From DATLSM01 sp035534175 (lineage in GTDB: Bacteria > Actinomycetota > Thermoleophilia > Solirubrobacterales > 70-9): 64,000 nucleotides of DNA. How positions within the stretch are numbered: the stretch's first letter is position 1; every line of letters starts with the position of its first letter. Position numbers and translations under genes: made by a program. Shown one piece after another: positions 1 to 9,206 of this stretch. The stretch is taken from the NCBI GenBank assembly GCA_035534175.1, contig DATLSM010000030.1:37698-101697 (forward strand), read 5' to 3'. The notes under the pieces are model-generated. The model saw only the letters and a list, made by a program, of their open reading frames with translations. It did not search any database and was not told the DNA's origin.

Positions 1-115
1 GGCCCCGCCTGCTATCAGGTGGGGTGACGGCCAAAAGCGGGCGGCGCGAGGTCTGGGCCAGGCCGCGCAGCACCGTCGCGGCGAAACTCGAGGTGCCGAG
101 AAAAACGACGTTCAT
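1..115 (-). CDS. fmt: Methionyl-tRNA formyltransferase, N-terminal fragment
   Basis: Only the first 38 codons lie in the window; the gene runs off the left edge. The ATG is at 113-115 (reverse strand). The peptide opens MNVVFLGTSSFAATVLRGL and continues to VTPPDSRRG, which matches the start of the formyltransferase fold (a beta strand, a GTxxFA loop, then a VTxPD strand end). The family formylates Met-tRNA for translation initiation with 10-formyl-tetrahydrofolate. The neighbour def removes the same formyl group, and priA-def-fmt is a common bacterial order, which supports the call. The catalytic part is not visible. Confidence 0.8.
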   Translation of the reverse strand, partial: MNVVFLGTSSFAATVLRGLAQTSRRPLLAVTPPDSRRG

Positions 116-199
116 CTAGGCGACCGCGCGGGGGCGGAGGGAGAGAGCGGGGGCCGGGGGTTTGAAACCGTGTCGGATGGCGCCCTCACTCCGCGCTCT

Positions 200-835
200 T
201 CAGGGATCAGATCTCGGCTCTCGGTGCTCGCCCGCCTCCTCGCCCTCCTCCAGCGGCGGACTGTAGCTCTCCCCCTCGCGCAGCGCCCGCAGCGCACCCT
301 TTCGCTGCTCGCGGCTGGCGCGATCGAGGATCAGCACCCCGTCGAGGTGGTCGATCTCGTGCTGGAGGACCCGCGCCTCAAGGCCCGAGGCCTCGAGCAC
401 CACCGGCTCCCCGGCGCCGTCGCGGCCCAAGACCCGCGCGTGCAGGGGACGCTCGACGTCCATCGAGACCCGCGGCAGGCTGAGGCAGCCCTCCTCGGCG
501 ACGGCGGCCTCGGGCGAGAGCCACTCCGCCACGGGGTTGATCAGCGCCGAGGGCTCGCTGTCGGGGCCGGCCTGGAAGACGAGGACCCGGCGCAGGATCC
601 CGAGCTGGGTCGCGGCCAGGCCAACCCCCATGCCGTCGCGCATGATCGCGATCATCCGCTCCACCTCGGCCCGCAGCTCGGGGCCGAACTTAACCACCTC
701 CGAGGCCCTGCTCTTGAGCACCGGGTCACCGAACTTGACCACCAGGGCGAGAGCCGCTTCGCGGCGCTCGCGCCGCTCGGCCCCGATCTCCTCCTGCTCC
801 TGGTTCTCGACTTCCAGCGCCTGTTCTTCGCTCAC
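200..835 (-). CDS. def: Peptide deformylase
   Basis: Metalloenzyme that removes the N-formyl group from nascent proteins. All three family motifs are present in the 211-residue product: GVGLAATQLG at about 70-79, EGCLSL at 115-120 (metal Cys) and QHEIDH at 158-163 (two metal His and the catalytic Glu). I chose the GTG at 833-835, which gives VSEEQALEVE and a length near the usual 160-200; the open frame continues far upstream but there is antisense to priA. The N-terminal 25 residues are charged and extra to the family, as is a Glu-rich tail after residue 185. It lies between priA and fmt, all in the same direction. There is no strong Shine-Dalgarno sequence. Confidence 0.92.
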   Translation of the reverse strand: MSEEQALEVENQEQEEIGAERRERREAALALVVKFGDPVLKSRASEVVKFGPELRAEVERMIAIMRDGMGVGLAATQLGILRRVLVFQAGPDSEPSALINPVAEWLSPEAAVAEEGCLSLPRVSMDVERPLHARVLGRDGAGEPVVLEASGLEARVLQHEIDHLDGVLILDRASREQRKGALRALREGESYSPPLEEGEEAGEHREPRSDP

Positions 836-948
836 CCGATCGATTGTATGGATCGCCCCGCCGCCGGCGCGATCGGACCTCGACTCACCGGGCAAGGGGA
901 AACGCGAGGCCAGCGGCAGGGGAGGGTTGGGGGCCTGCGATCGCCCCC

Positions 949-2925
949 CTACTGGGGATCGATATCGACCCCGATCGAGACGTCCCGCAGCGAGCGCTCG
1001 GCGGCCAGGCGCTCGACCACGGTGCGGATCGCGGCGATCGTGCCCTGGCGATCGATGGCCTTCATCAACAGCCGGCGGCGGTGGCGGTTGCGGACGCGAA
1101 ACATCGGCGCCGGCCCGAGCAGCTCGGTGTCCTGGGGGAGCGCGGCGCCCAGCTGCGCGGCGAGCCGGGTGGAGACCTCCTCGACCCGCCCCTCGCTCTC
1201 GCCGGCCAGCCCGATCCGGGCCAGATGGGAGAAGGGCGGGTAGCGGAGCGAGCGGCGGCGGAGCAACTCGCCGGCCAGGAATCCGGCGGCGTCGTGGCGG
1301 GAGGCGTGGTCGATGCTGGCGGCCAGCGGAGCGACGGTCTGGACGATCACCTCCCCCCCGGCCTCCCCCCGCCCGCTGCGCCCGGCGAGCTGAGCGACCA
1401 TGGCGAAGGTCCGCTCCTCGGCGCGGAAGTCGGGGAAGCGCAGGGTCGCGTCGGCATCGAGGATCGCGCTCAGGGTCACCTCGGGGAAGTCGTGGCCCTT
1501 GGCGACCATCTGGGTTCCGACCAGCACCCCGCTCGCCGCAGTGGCGAAGCCCTCGAGGATCTCGGCGTGGGAGCCGCGCCCGGCGGCGGTATCGGAGTCG
1601 AAGCGAAAGACGGGCATCGGCGCCAGGCGCTGGCGCAGAAGCGCCTCGATCCGCTCCGTGCCGGCCCCGGCGCGCGACAGCGTGGTGGAGCCGCACTCAC
1701 CGCAGGCGCCGGGCAGCGACTCGGCGTGGGCGCAGTGGTGGCAGAGGAGGCGGCCGCTGTGGCGGTGGACGATCAGCGAGACGTCGCAGTTGGGGCAGTC
1801 CCAGTGGTGCCCGCATGATCGGCAGGTGAGCCAGGGGGCAAAGCCGCGCCGGTTGATCATCACGATCGCCTTGGTCCCCGCCCGGCGCACCTCCTCCAGC
1901 GCCTCCCAGGTGGCCCCGTGCAGGGGGCCCGAGCGCGGATCGGCCGAGCGCATATCAAGCACCTCGACCGGCGGCAGGCGGAGGCCGTCGACCCGGCGCG
2001 GCAGCTCCAGGCGCGGCAGCGCCAGCCAGGACTCGGGCCTGGGCGTCGCGGTGCCGGCGAGGAGCACGGCGCCACAGCCGGCGGCGCGGCGACGAGCGAC
2101 CTCGCGGGCGTCATAGCTCGGGTCGCCCTCCTGCTTGTAGGAGGGGTCGTGCTCCTCGTCGATCACGATCAGGCCGAGGTCACGCACCGGGGCAAAGACG
2201 GCCGAACGCGGGCCGACGCAGACGCTCGCCTCACCGCTGCGCAGCCGCCGCCACTCATCCCCGCGCTGACCCTCGGTGAGGGCCGAGTGCAGGACCGCGA
2301 AGCGGTCCCCGAGCCGGGCGCGGAAGCGGGAGACGGCCTGCGGGGCGAGGCCGATCTCGGGAACGAGGACGATCGCCCCCCTCCCCTGGGCCAGCGCCGC
2401 CTCAACCGCCGCCAGGTAGACCTCGGTCTTGCCCGATCCGGTGACCCCGTGCAGGAGCAGCTCGCGATCGGCCCCCGCCGTCCCCCCCAGCGACGCGGCT
2501 ATCTCCTCCACGGCGCGCGCCTGCTCGGGAAGGAGCCGCGGCGGCTGCTCCGCGCCCAGCGCGACCCCCGGCAGCTTGACCCGCGGCCGGATCCGTCGCT
2601 TGCGCACCCCGGCTCCGGGTGGGAGCACCAGCCGCAGGCCGCGGGAGGGAGTGGAGCAGTACTCGCGCGCGACCCACAGGCCGAGACTCACCAGCTCGGG
2701 CGGCACTCCCGTCTCCATCGCCTCGATCGGCTCGGCCAGGCGCTCTGGCGGCAGCTCGGAGGACTCGGCCAGCTCGACCACGACCCCGAGGACGCGCCGG
2801 CGGCCAAAGGGCACTCGGACCACGCTCCCCACCACCACGTCGGCCATCTCGGCTGGCAGCCGGTAGTCGAACGGCCCGCGCAGGGCGCGGGCGGTTGTCA
2901 GCGGCTCGACCTTGGCGATCGACAC
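949..2925 (-). CDS. priA: Primosomal protein N' (replication restart helicase PriA)
   Basis: Superfamily 2 3'-5' DNA helicase that reloads the replisome at stalled forks. The 658-residue product has the N-terminal DNA-binding part, Walker A (HGVTGSGKTE, about 159-168), a DEEH box (256-259), the GTATP motif (about 291-295) and eight cysteines in the zinc module (368, 371, 377, 380, 395, 398, 408, 411). The ATPase and zinc sites are therefore intact, unlike the ATPase-dead PriA-like proteins of some actinobacteria. I chose GTG at 2923-2925 (VSIAKVEPL) because homologues begin with this strand; an upstream ATG at 3048 would overlap the divergent gene. It is followed by def and fmt. Confidence 0.93.
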   Translation of the reverse strand: MSIAKVEPLTTARALRGPFDYRLPAEMADVVVGSVVRVPFGRRRVLGVVVELAESSELPPERLAEPIEAMETGVPPELVSLGLWVAREYCSTPSRGLRLVLPPGAGVRKRRIRPRVKLPGVALGAEQPPRLLPEQARAVEEIAASLGGTAGADRELLLHGVTGSGKTEVYLAAVEAALAQGRGAIVLVPEIGLAPQAVSRFRARLGDRFAVLHSALTEGQRGDEWRRLRSGEASVCVGPRSAVFAPVRDLGLIVIDEEHDPSYKQEGDPSYDAREVARRRAAGCGAVLLAGTATPRPESWLALPRLELPRRVDGLRLPPVEVLDMRSADPRSGPLHGATWEALEEVRRAGTKAIVMINRRGFAPWLTCRSCGHHWDCPNCDVSLIVHRHSGRLLCHHCAHAESLPGACGECGSTTLSRAGAGTERIEALLRQRLAPMPVFRFDSDTAAGRGSHAEILEGFATAASGVLVGTQMVAKGHDFPEVTLSAILDADATLRFPDFRAEERTFAMVAQLAGRSGRGEAGGEVIVQTVAPLAASIDHASRHDAAGFLAGELLRRRSLRYPPFSHLARIGLAGESEGRVEEVSTRLAAQLGAALPQDTELLGPAPMFRVRNRHRRRLLMKAIDRQGTIAAIRTVVERLAAERSLRDVSIGVDIDPQ

Positions 2926-2991
2926 CCGCCGACGGTATGGAGGGGGGCGGACGCCGCGGGTATGCTCAGCCTCCGTGCGCCGCAGCGAGCG

Positions 2992-3010
2992 AATATCGGC
3001 ATCCGATACT
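2992..3010. promoter_or_regulatory. Palindromic candidate divergent promoter between priA and the PH-domain gene
   Basis: TATCGG (2994-2999), CAT, CCGATA (3003-3008) form a perfect inverted repeat in the 116-base divergent intergenic region. Read outward, each arm gives a -10-like octamer: CCGATACT on the plus strand about 32 bases before the ATG at 3042, and CCGATATT on the minus strand towards priA. The 12-mer AATATCGGCATC (2992-3003) recurs exactly at 15098-15109, 36 bases upstream of trpS in the same orientation relative to the gene as for priA. Promoter function is an inference from position and recurrence. Confidence 0.35.
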
Positions 3011-3041
3011 GCCTGAGCGAGCGAGGGCGAACCGCTCTGCA

Positions 3042-3512
3042 ATGACAAGCTTCATCCTCAGCCCCGGAGAGCAGGTGATCTTCCAAGGCCACCCCTCCTG
3101 GCGGGCGCTCCTCGGTTTCTACCTGAAGGGAATCCTGATCGCAGCAATCGCCGGAGTGGTGGTCAAGCTGCTGGGCGGGGGCAGCGGCGAGGTCTTCCTC
3201 GTGATCTTGGTCCTGATCGCGCTGGCGGCGATGATCGGCTTCCTGCGGCGGATGGCGACCACCTACACGATCACCAGCCGCCGTCTCAACATCCGGCGCG
3301 GGGTCTTCTCGCGCGAGATCCAGGAGACGCGGCTGGAACGGGTCCAAAACGTCAACTACAGCCAGAACCTCTACCAGCGCCTGATGCGGATCGGCGACGT
3401 CGACTTCGACACCGCGGCGAGCGAGGACTACGACTTCGTCTTCGTCGGCGTGGCCGACCCCGGGATGGTCGTTCACCGGGTCGATCAGGCGACCGGCGCG
3501 AGGATCGCCTGA
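3042..3512 (+). CDS. PH domain-containing membrane protein (bPH2/YdbS-like)
   Basis: 156-residue protein with two adjacent hydrophobic helices (about 24-43 and 47-66) followed by a bacterial PH-like beta domain. The family signature is visible in TYTITSRRLNIRRGVFSREI and in the ERVQNVNYSQNLYQRLMRIGDV stretch that follows. Such proteins sit in the cytoplasmic membrane; their biochemical role is not established. The ATG at 3042 was chosen because it directly precedes the conserved LSPGEQVIF start; longer frames upstream lie in priA antisense. It is divergent from priA and convergent with metK. Confidence 0.85.
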   Translation: MTSFILSPGEQVIFQGHPSWRALLGFYLKGILIAAIAGVVVKLLGGGSGEVFLVILVLIALAAMIGFLRRMATTYTITSRRLNIRRGVFSREIQETRLERVQNVNYSQNLYQRLMRIGDVDFDTAASEDYDFVFVGVADPGMVVHRVDQATGARIA

Positions 3513-3584
3513 CCCTGCGCCCGGCGGGTCAGGCAAAAAGCTGCGCTCCCTCTGGCGGGAGACCGGGGTCCTTGCTCGGCCAGC

Positions 3585-4835
3585 TCAGACGGCCGTGGCC
3601 GAGCCCGCCGCGGCGCGGCGCAGAGCATCGGCGCGGTCGATCCGCTCCCAGGTGAAGTCGGCGTCATCGCGGCCGAAGTGGCCGTATGCCGCGGTCTTTT
3701 GGAAGATCGGGCGGTGCAGGTCAAGGTAGCGACGGAAGGCTCCCGGCCGCAGGTCGAACTCGGCGTCGACCAGGCGGGAGATCTCGGCGTCGGGGAGCTT
3801 GCCGGTGCCGAAGGTCTCGACCATCAGCGAGATCGGGTGGGCGACGCCGATCGCGTAGGCGACCTGAACCTCGCAGCGCTCCGCCAGGCCGGCGGCGACG
3901 ACGTTCTTGGCCACGTGGCGCGCGGCGTAGGCGGCGGAGCGGTCGACCTTGGAGGGATCCTTGCCGGAGAAGGCGCCACCGCCGTGGCGGGCCATGCCGC
4001 CGTAGGTGTCGACGATGATCTTGCGGCCGGTGAGGCCGGCGTCACCGACGGGACCGCCGATCACGAACTTGCCCGTCGGGTTGACGAGAAAGCCCTCACG
4101 CAGCTGGCCCTCGTCGAAGAGGCCCGGGACTTCGGCGCCGAGGACGGGGAGCACCACCTGCTCCCAGAGGTCGGGCTTGATCGTCGTCTCGGAGTCGACC
4201 CCCTCGGAGTGCTGGGTGGAGATCAGGAGCTTTTCGACCTGCACCGGTCGGCCATCGGCGTAGCGCACCGTCACCTGCGTCTTGCCGTCGGGGCCGAGGT
4301 AGGAGAGGGACTTCTCCTTGCGCACCGCGGCGAGCCGCTCCGCCAACCGGTGGGCGATCTGGATCGGCATCGGCATCAGCGACTCGGTCTCGTCAGTCGC
4401 GTAGCCGAACATCATCCCCTGGTCGCCCGCCCCGGCGACCGCCAGTTCGTCCTCCACGGCTTCGCCCAGCCGGGTCTCGTATGCGGCATTGACCCCCTGG
4501 GCGATGTCCGGCGACTGCTTGTCGAGCGAGACGAGGACCGAGATGTGGTCGCAGTTGTAGCCGTAGTCGCCGTGGTCATAGCCGATCCCGCGGATCGTCT
4601 CGCGCACGACCTCGGGCACGTCGAGGTGGACATCGGTGGAGATCTCGCCCGTCACCACCGCCATCCCGGTGCTGACCAGGGTCTCGCAGGCGACGCGACC
4701 CTCGGGGTCCTCGGCCATCACCGCGTCGAGGACGCCGTCGGATATCTGGTCGCAGACCTTGTCCGGGTGGCCCTCGGTGACGGACTCCGAGGTGAACAGG
4801 TACTCGCCCTCGGCGAGCCGCTTGTCGTTGATCAT
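3585..4835 (-). CDS. metK: S-adenosylmethionine synthetase
   Basis: Makes S-adenosylmethionine from methionine and ATP. The 416-residue product shows the N-terminal EGHPDK ATP motif (about 21-26), the GAGDQG loop that carries methionine and metal ligands, and the GGGAFSGKD P-loop-like motif, in family order. The length fits (380-400 plus a short Ala-rich tail). The ATG at 4833-4835 (MINDKRLAEGEYL) starts 10 bases after the stop of der; a longer frame would overlap der. No SAM riboswitch is seen, as expected if it is transcribed with der. Confidence 0.95.
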   Translation of the reverse strand: MINDKRLAEGEYLFTSESVTEGHPDKVCDQISDGVLDAVMAEDPEGRVACETLVSTGMAVVTGEISTDVHLDVPEVVRETIRGIGYDHGDYGYNCDHISVLVSLDKQSPDIAQGVNAAYETRLGEAVEDELAVAGAGDQGMMFGYATDETESLMPMPIQIAHRLAERLAAVRKEKSLSYLGPDGKTQVTVRYADGRPVQVEKLLISTQHSEGVDSETTIKPDLWEQVVLPVLGAEVPGLFDEGQLREGFLVNPTGKFVIGGPVGDAGLTGRKIIVDTYGGMARHGGGAFSGKDPSKVDRSAAYAARHVAKNVVAAGLAERCEVQVAYAIGVAHPISLMVETFGTGKLPDAEISRLVDAEFDLRPGAFRRYLDLHRPIFQKTAAYGHFGRDDADFTWERIDRADALRRAAAGSATAV

Positions 4836-4845
4836 CACCGGAAGC

Positions 4846-6162
4846 CTAGCGACGGCGGCCCGAGTGGGGAACGAGGTCGATGACCAGGGGAACGCCCTCC
4901 AGGGCATAGGCCTCGCGGATCCGGTTCTCCAGGTGGTAGGCCCAGTCGCGGCTGATCAGCTTGCGGTCGTTGACCTGGATCGCGATCCGCGGCGGGCGCT
5001 CGCCGACCTGCGCCGCGTAGTAGAGGCGCAGGCGGCGCCCGCGCCGCGACGGCGGTGGCGTGCGGGCGACCACCTCGGCGACAAAGCGGTTGAGCTCGGG
5101 CGTCGGGATCCGCTCGGCGGCGCGGTCGGCCAACTCCAGCGCCCGCGGCAGCAGGCGGGCGACGTTGCGGCCGGCCAGCGCCGAGCAGGTGATGACGGCG
5201 GGGCGCAGGCGCAGCTTGCGCTCGGCGCGGGCGCGGGCGTCGTCGATGTCGGTGCGGGTCTCATCCCACTTGTTCATCGCCAACAGGGTGGCGCAGCCGG
5301 CGCGCATCGCCAGCTCGGCGGCGCGCAGGTCCTCCGCGGTGAGGCCCTCTGAAGCGTCGCAGAGGACCAGCGCGACATCGGCGCGCTCGACCGCGCGCTC
5401 GGAGCGCAGCTGGGCGTAGTAGTCGACGCTGCCGGCCAGCTTCGAGCGGCGGCGCAGCCCGGCGGTGTCGACCAGGATCACGCGGCGCCCGTCGACCTCC
5501 AGCTCGGTGTCGATCGCGTCGCGGGTGGTCCCCGCCGCAGCGGAGACGATCACCCGGTCTGAACCGAGGAAGGCGTTGACCAGGGAGGACTTGCCGACGT
5601 TGGGGCGCCCGATCACGGCGATCCGGGTGGCGTCATCGGCGGCGGGCCGGGCGGTGCGCTCGCCCAGCAACTCGACCACCCGATCAAGCAGGTCGCCGCT
5701 GCCAAGACCGTGGGTGGCCGAGACCGCGAACGGATCGCCGAGGCCAAGCCCGTGGAACTCGGCGGCCAGGTGGGCGTCGTCGGGGCGGTCGGCCTTGTTG
5801 GCAACCACCACCACGGGCGTGGCGCCGGCGCGCAGGGTCGCGGCCAGCTCGGCGTCGCCGGCGCGCAGCCCCGCCCGAGCGTCGACAACCATCATCACCA
5901 CATCGGCCTCGGCGATCGCCAGACGGGCCTGGCGCCGCACGTCGCCAGCCATCTCGGCCTCGTCCTCGAGGTCGATGCCACCGGTGTCGATCAGCTCGAA
6001 GCCGACACCGTTCCAGTCGCAGGCCAGGCGCTTGCGATCGCGGGTGACCCCCGGCTCTGCTCCCGTCACCGCCTCGCGGCCGCCGACCAGGCGGTTGACC
6101 AGGGTGCTCTTGCCGACGTTGGGGAAGCCGACCACGGCGACGCTGGGTGGCCGGGCGCTCAC
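4846..6162 (-). CDS. der: Ribosome-assembly GTPase Der (EngA)
   Basis: Double-GTPase needed for 50S subunit maturation. The 438-residue product has two G domains in tandem: G1 GFPNVGKST (12-20) with DTGG and NKAD, and a second G1 GRPNVGKSS with DTAG and NKWD, followed by the KH-like C-terminal domain that ends in a basic SGRRR. The length equals the family norm. GTG start at 6160-6162 overlaps the stop of cmk by 4 bases (GTGA), so the two are probably translationally coupled; cmk-der is a common actinobacterial pair. Confidence 0.96.
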   Translation of the reverse strand: MSARPPSVAVVGFPNVGKSTLVNRLVGGREAVTGAEPGVTRDRKRLACDWNGVGFELIDTGGIDLEDEAEMAGDVRRQARLAIAEADVVMMVVDARAGLRAGDAELAATLRAGATPVVVVANKADRPDDAHLAAEFHGLGLGDPFAVSATHGLGSGDLLDRVVELLGERTARPAADDATRIAVIGRPNVGKSSLVNAFLGSDRVIVSAAAGTTRDAIDTELEVDGRRVILVDTAGLRRRSKLAGSVDYYAQLRSERAVERADVALVLCDASEGLTAEDLRAAELAMRAGCATLLAMNKWDETRTDIDDARARAERKLRLRPAVITCSALAGRNVARLLPRALELADRAAERIPTPELNRFVAEVVARTPPPSRRGRRLRLYYAAQVGERPPRIAIQVNDRKLISRDWAYHLENRIREAYALEGVPLVIDLVPHSGRRR

Positions 6163-6797
6163 CCCAGCCCCCGCTCCCGCGCCAGCCCGACCACACGCTC
6201 CAAGACCTCGGGCAGTGCCAGAGCGCTGGTGTCGAGCACCACCGCGTCGGGGGCGGCCAGCAGGGCGCCGTGGCGGCGCTCGGTGTCGCGGGCATCGCGC
6301 TCGCGCTGGGCGGCGAGAACCTCCTCGGTGTCCTCGCCGGTCTGCGCCGCGCGGCGCCGGGCCCGCACCGCCTCGGTGGCGGTGAGGAAGACCTTCAGCG
6401 GCGCATCGGGGCTGACCACCGTGCCGATGTCGCGGCCCTCGGCGACGTAGCGCCCGGCCGCGATCAGGGCCCGTTGGCGGGCGACGATCTCCTCCCTCAC
6501 CCCCAGGTGGACGGAGACGCGGGAAGCGGCCAGCGTGACCTCTGGCACGCGGATCGCCTCGGATATGTCGCGGCCGCTGAGCCGCACCCGCCCACCATCT
6601 AGCTCGATCTCCAGCTCCCGCGCGAGGGCAGCCATCGCCGCGGCGTCATCGGGGCTGGCGCCGCGCTCGATCCCGGCCAGCGCGACGCAGCGATACATCG
6701 CCCCCGAGTCGAGGTAGGTGAAGCCGAGCGCGGCGGCGACGCCGCGGGCAACGGAGGACTTGCCGGCCCCGGCGGGGCCATCGATCGCGATCACCAT
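6159..6797 (-). CDS. cmk: Cytidylate kinase
   Basis: Phosphorylates CMP and dCMP with ATP. The 212-residue protein begins with the P-loop IDGPAGAGKSS, then YLDSGAMYR (nucleotide monophosphate binding), then GRDIGTVV and a basic lid (AVRARRRAAQ). The length is typical of the short Cmk type. It lies 18 bases downstream of aroA and overlaps der by 4 bases, at the end of the aromatic amino acid run. Confidence 0.96.
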   Translation of the reverse strand: MVIAIDGPAGAGKSSVARGVAAALGFTYLDSGAMYRCVALAGIERGASPDDAAAMAALARELEIELDGGRVRLSGRDISEAIRVPEVTLAASRVSVHLGVREEIVARQRALIAAGRYVAEGRDIGTVVSPDAPLKVFLTATEAVRARRRAAQTGEDTEEVLAAQRERDARDTERRHGALLAAPDAVVLDTSALALPEVLERVVGLARERGLG

Positions 6798-6815
6798 CAG
6801 CTGAGCGTATGGGTC

Positions 6816-8114
6816 TCAGCCAGCCGACAGCGAGGCGAGGTCGGCCTCAAAGCGCGGGTAGCTGACCGCCACGGCGTCGATGCCCTCGACCTCCACCCCA
6901 TCGCCCGAGGCGAGGCCGGCGATCGCCCCGAGCATCGCGATCCGGTGGTCACCGTGGGAGCGGATCGCGCCGCCGCGCAGGGCGCCCCCACCCTCGATCT
7001 CGATCCCCTCCTCGGTCGCCTCCACCCGGCCCCCGAGCGCGCTCAGCGCCTCGGTCACCGTGGCGATCCGATCCGACTCCTTGCGCCGCAGCTCGCCCGC
7101 ATCGCGGATACTTGTCCTCCCCTCGGCAAAACAGGCGGCGAGGGCGATAAGGGGCAGCTCGTCGATCGCCAGCGCCACCTCGGGGCCGCTGACCTCGGTG
7201 CCGCGCAGCGGCGCCGATCGCACCCGCAGGCGACCGATCGGCTCGCCCCCGCGCTCCCCTTCTGGTTCCACCTCCACCCCGGCTCCCATCCGTCGCAGGA
7301 TCCCCAGCAGCCCGGTGCGGGTCGGGTTGAGGCCGACGCCCTCCAACCGGACCTCGCTGCCGGCCACGAGCAACGCGGCGACGATGAGGAAGGCGGCGGA
7401 GGAGAAGTCGGCCGGGACCGCGATCTCGCCCGGCTCCAGTCGAGCCGCGGGCCGCAGGCGAACGAACCGCTCGCCGCGCTCCACCTCGGCCCCGGCCGCG
7501 GCGAGCATCCGCTCGGTGTGGTCTCGGCTCGGCGCCGGCTCCACGATCCGCGTCTCGCCCTGCGCCAGGAGCCCGGCGAAGAGCAGGCAGGACTTGACCT
7601 GGGCGCTGGCGAGGGGAAGCTCGTAGGCGATCCCCCGCAGCGCAGCGGCCTCGATCTCCAGCGGCACCAGACGCCCATCAACGCAGCGCAGCCGCGCGCC
7701 CATCCGCCCCAGCGGCTCGACGATCCGGTCGATCGGCCGGCGGCGGATCGACTCGTCGCCGTCCAGGGTCCAGGAGCCCCGCGGCTGCCCGGCGAGCCAG
7801 CCCGGCAACAGCCGCAGGAGGGTGCCGGCGTTGCCCACGTCGAGCTCTGCGGGCCGCGCCCCGCGCAGGCCAACGCCTCGGATTCCCAGGCGGGGCTCGA
7901 TCCCCCTCGATGAGACCCCCCGGACCTCGCCACCGAGCGCGGCGACGGCGGCCAGGGTCGCGCGGGTGTCGGCCGCGTCGAGGTAGCCCTCGATCGCCGT
8001 CTCCCCCTCCCCCATCGCCGCGATCAGCGCCGCACGGTGAGAGATCGACTTGTCCGGCGGCGGGCGCAGGGCTCCGCGCAGCGGGCCGGAGGGCTCAAAG
8101 CGCCGGCTCGACAT
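6816..8114 (-). CDS. aroA: 3-phosphoshikimate 1-carboxyvinyltransferase (EPSP synthase)
   Basis: Sixth step of the shikimate pathway: joins phosphoenolpyruvate to shikimate 3-phosphate. The 432-residue product has the N-terminal PPDKSISHRAA substrate motif, the NAGTLLRL loop (the NAGT-R type signature), the RPIDRI strand and the C-terminal RRKESDRI catalytic segment, followed by HGDHRIAM. ATG at 8112-8114. It sits 3 bases after tyrA and ahead of cmk, consistent with one transcript carrying chorismate and tyrosine/phenylalanine genes. Confidence 0.96.
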   Translation of the reverse strand: MSSRRFEPSGPLRGALRPPPDKSISHRAALIAAMGEGETAIEGYLDAADTRATLAAVAALGGEVRGVSSRGIEPRLGIRGVGLRGARPAELDVGNAGTLLRLLPGWLAGQPRGSWTLDGDESIRRRPIDRIVEPLGRMGARLRCVDGRLVPLEIEAAALRGIAYELPLASAQVKSCLLFAGLLAQGETRIVEPAPSRDHTERMLAAAGAEVERGERFVRLRPAARLEPGEIAVPADFSSAAFLIVAALLVAGSEVRLEGVGLNPTRTGLLGILRRMGAGVEVEPEGERGGEPIGRLRVRSAPLRGTEVSGPEVALAIDELPLIALAACFAEGRTSIRDAGELRRKESDRIATVTEALSALGGRVEATEEGIEIEGGGALRGGAIRSHGDHRIAMLGAIAGLASGDGVEVEGIDAVAVSYPRFEADLASLSAG

Positions 8115-8117
8115 CGA

Positions 8118-9206
8118 CTATCCCTCCGCGCCCAGCACGGTGACCCCGTGACCGAGCTCGGTGAGGAGGGCCTGCGCTCGCCGCGCCTGCTCCTCGCCGG
8201 CCACCCAGAGCGAGATCGCGCCCGAGGTCATGTCCGGGGCTGGATGGAGGGCCATGTCCTCGATGTTCACTCCCGCCTCGCCCAGGGCGAGCGCCAGCTC
8301 GGCGACGGTCCCCGGCCGGTTGGCAACGACGACGCGCAGCTGGCGCAGCGGGCCGACGTCGTGCCCGGCCTCCAACAGACGCCCCCGGTCCTCGCCCGCC
8401 GCCGCGTGCCAGGCGCCAATCGCCTCCCGGTTGCCCTCGCGGATCAGCTCCGCCGCCTGGCGCAACCGCTCGGCGACCGAGTCGACCGCCTCGGCCAGGG
8501 CCTCGCCGTTGGCGCTGAAGATGCCCGCCCAGAGCGCCGGGTTGGAGCCGGCGACGCGGGTCATATCGCGGAAGCTGGGGCCCACCTCCGGCATCCGCTC
8601 GGAGTCGCGGGTCAGCTCCGCCGCCGCCTGGGCGACCAGCACGTCGGCGACCACGTGAGGTAGGTGGCTGACCGTCGCCATCAGTCGGTCATGGGTCTCG
8701 GCGTCGATCGCCTGCGGCCGGGCGCCGATGCCCGCGATCGCGCGCTGAAGGCGATCATAGATCAGGCCGCTGGAGCGCTCGGTCGGCGTCAGGTACCAGC
8801 GGGCGCCGTGGAAGAGGTCACCGCGCGCGTTGGCGACCCCCGAGGTCTCCGCACCCGCCAGCGGGTGACCGCCGAGAAAGCGCTCATCGCCGGCCAGCGC
8901 GGCGACGATCTCGCGCTTGGTCGAGCCGACATCGGTGACCAGGCCCTCTGGCCCGCAGGCCTCCAGAGCCGCCGCGGCCAGCCGGGGAAGGTCGTCCACC
9001 GGCGCCGCGCAGAAGATCAGCTCGGCACCCTCGCAGGCCTCCGCCACCGAGGCGGCCGAGCGATCGATCGCTCCCACCCCTTCGATCGCCAGCTCCCGGG
9101 TCGCCCGGCTTGGGTCATAGCCGCTCACCTCGGCACCCAGCCGATCGCGCGCGGCGAGCCCGATCGAGCCCCCGATCAGGCCCAGCCCGAGGACCGCGAT
9201 CCTCAT
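8118..9206 (-). CDS. tyrA: Prephenate dehydrogenase with C-terminal ACT domain
   Basis: NAD(P)-dependent oxidative decarboxylation of prephenate (or arogenate) on the way to tyrosine. 362 residues: a Rossmann GLGLIGGSIG motif (6-15), the GSTK and HPLAGAE active-site segments, the helical dimerisation domain, and a C-terminal ACT domain (about 288-355, LRQLRVVVANRPGTVAELA), which suggests feedback control by an aromatic amino acid. The ATG overlaps the aroG stop by 4 bases. Prephenate versus arogenate preference cannot be read from the sequence. Confidence 0.93.
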   Translation of the reverse strand: MRIAVLGLGLIGGSIGLAARDRLGAEVSGYDPSRATRELAIEGVGAIDRSAASVAEACEGAELIFCAAPVDDLPRLAAAALEACGPEGLVTDVGSTKREIVAALAGDERFLGGHPLAGAETSGVANARGDLFHGARWYLTPTERSSGLIYDRLQRAIAGIGARPQAIDAETHDRLMATVSHLPHVVADVLVAQAAAELTRDSERMPEVGPSFRDMTRVAGSNPALWAGIFSANGEALAEAVDSVAERLRQAAELIREGNREAIGAWHAAAGEDRGRLLEAGHDVGPLRQLRVVVANRPGTVAELALALGEAGVNIEDMALHPAPDMTSGAISLWVAGEEQARRAQALLTELGHGVTVLGAEG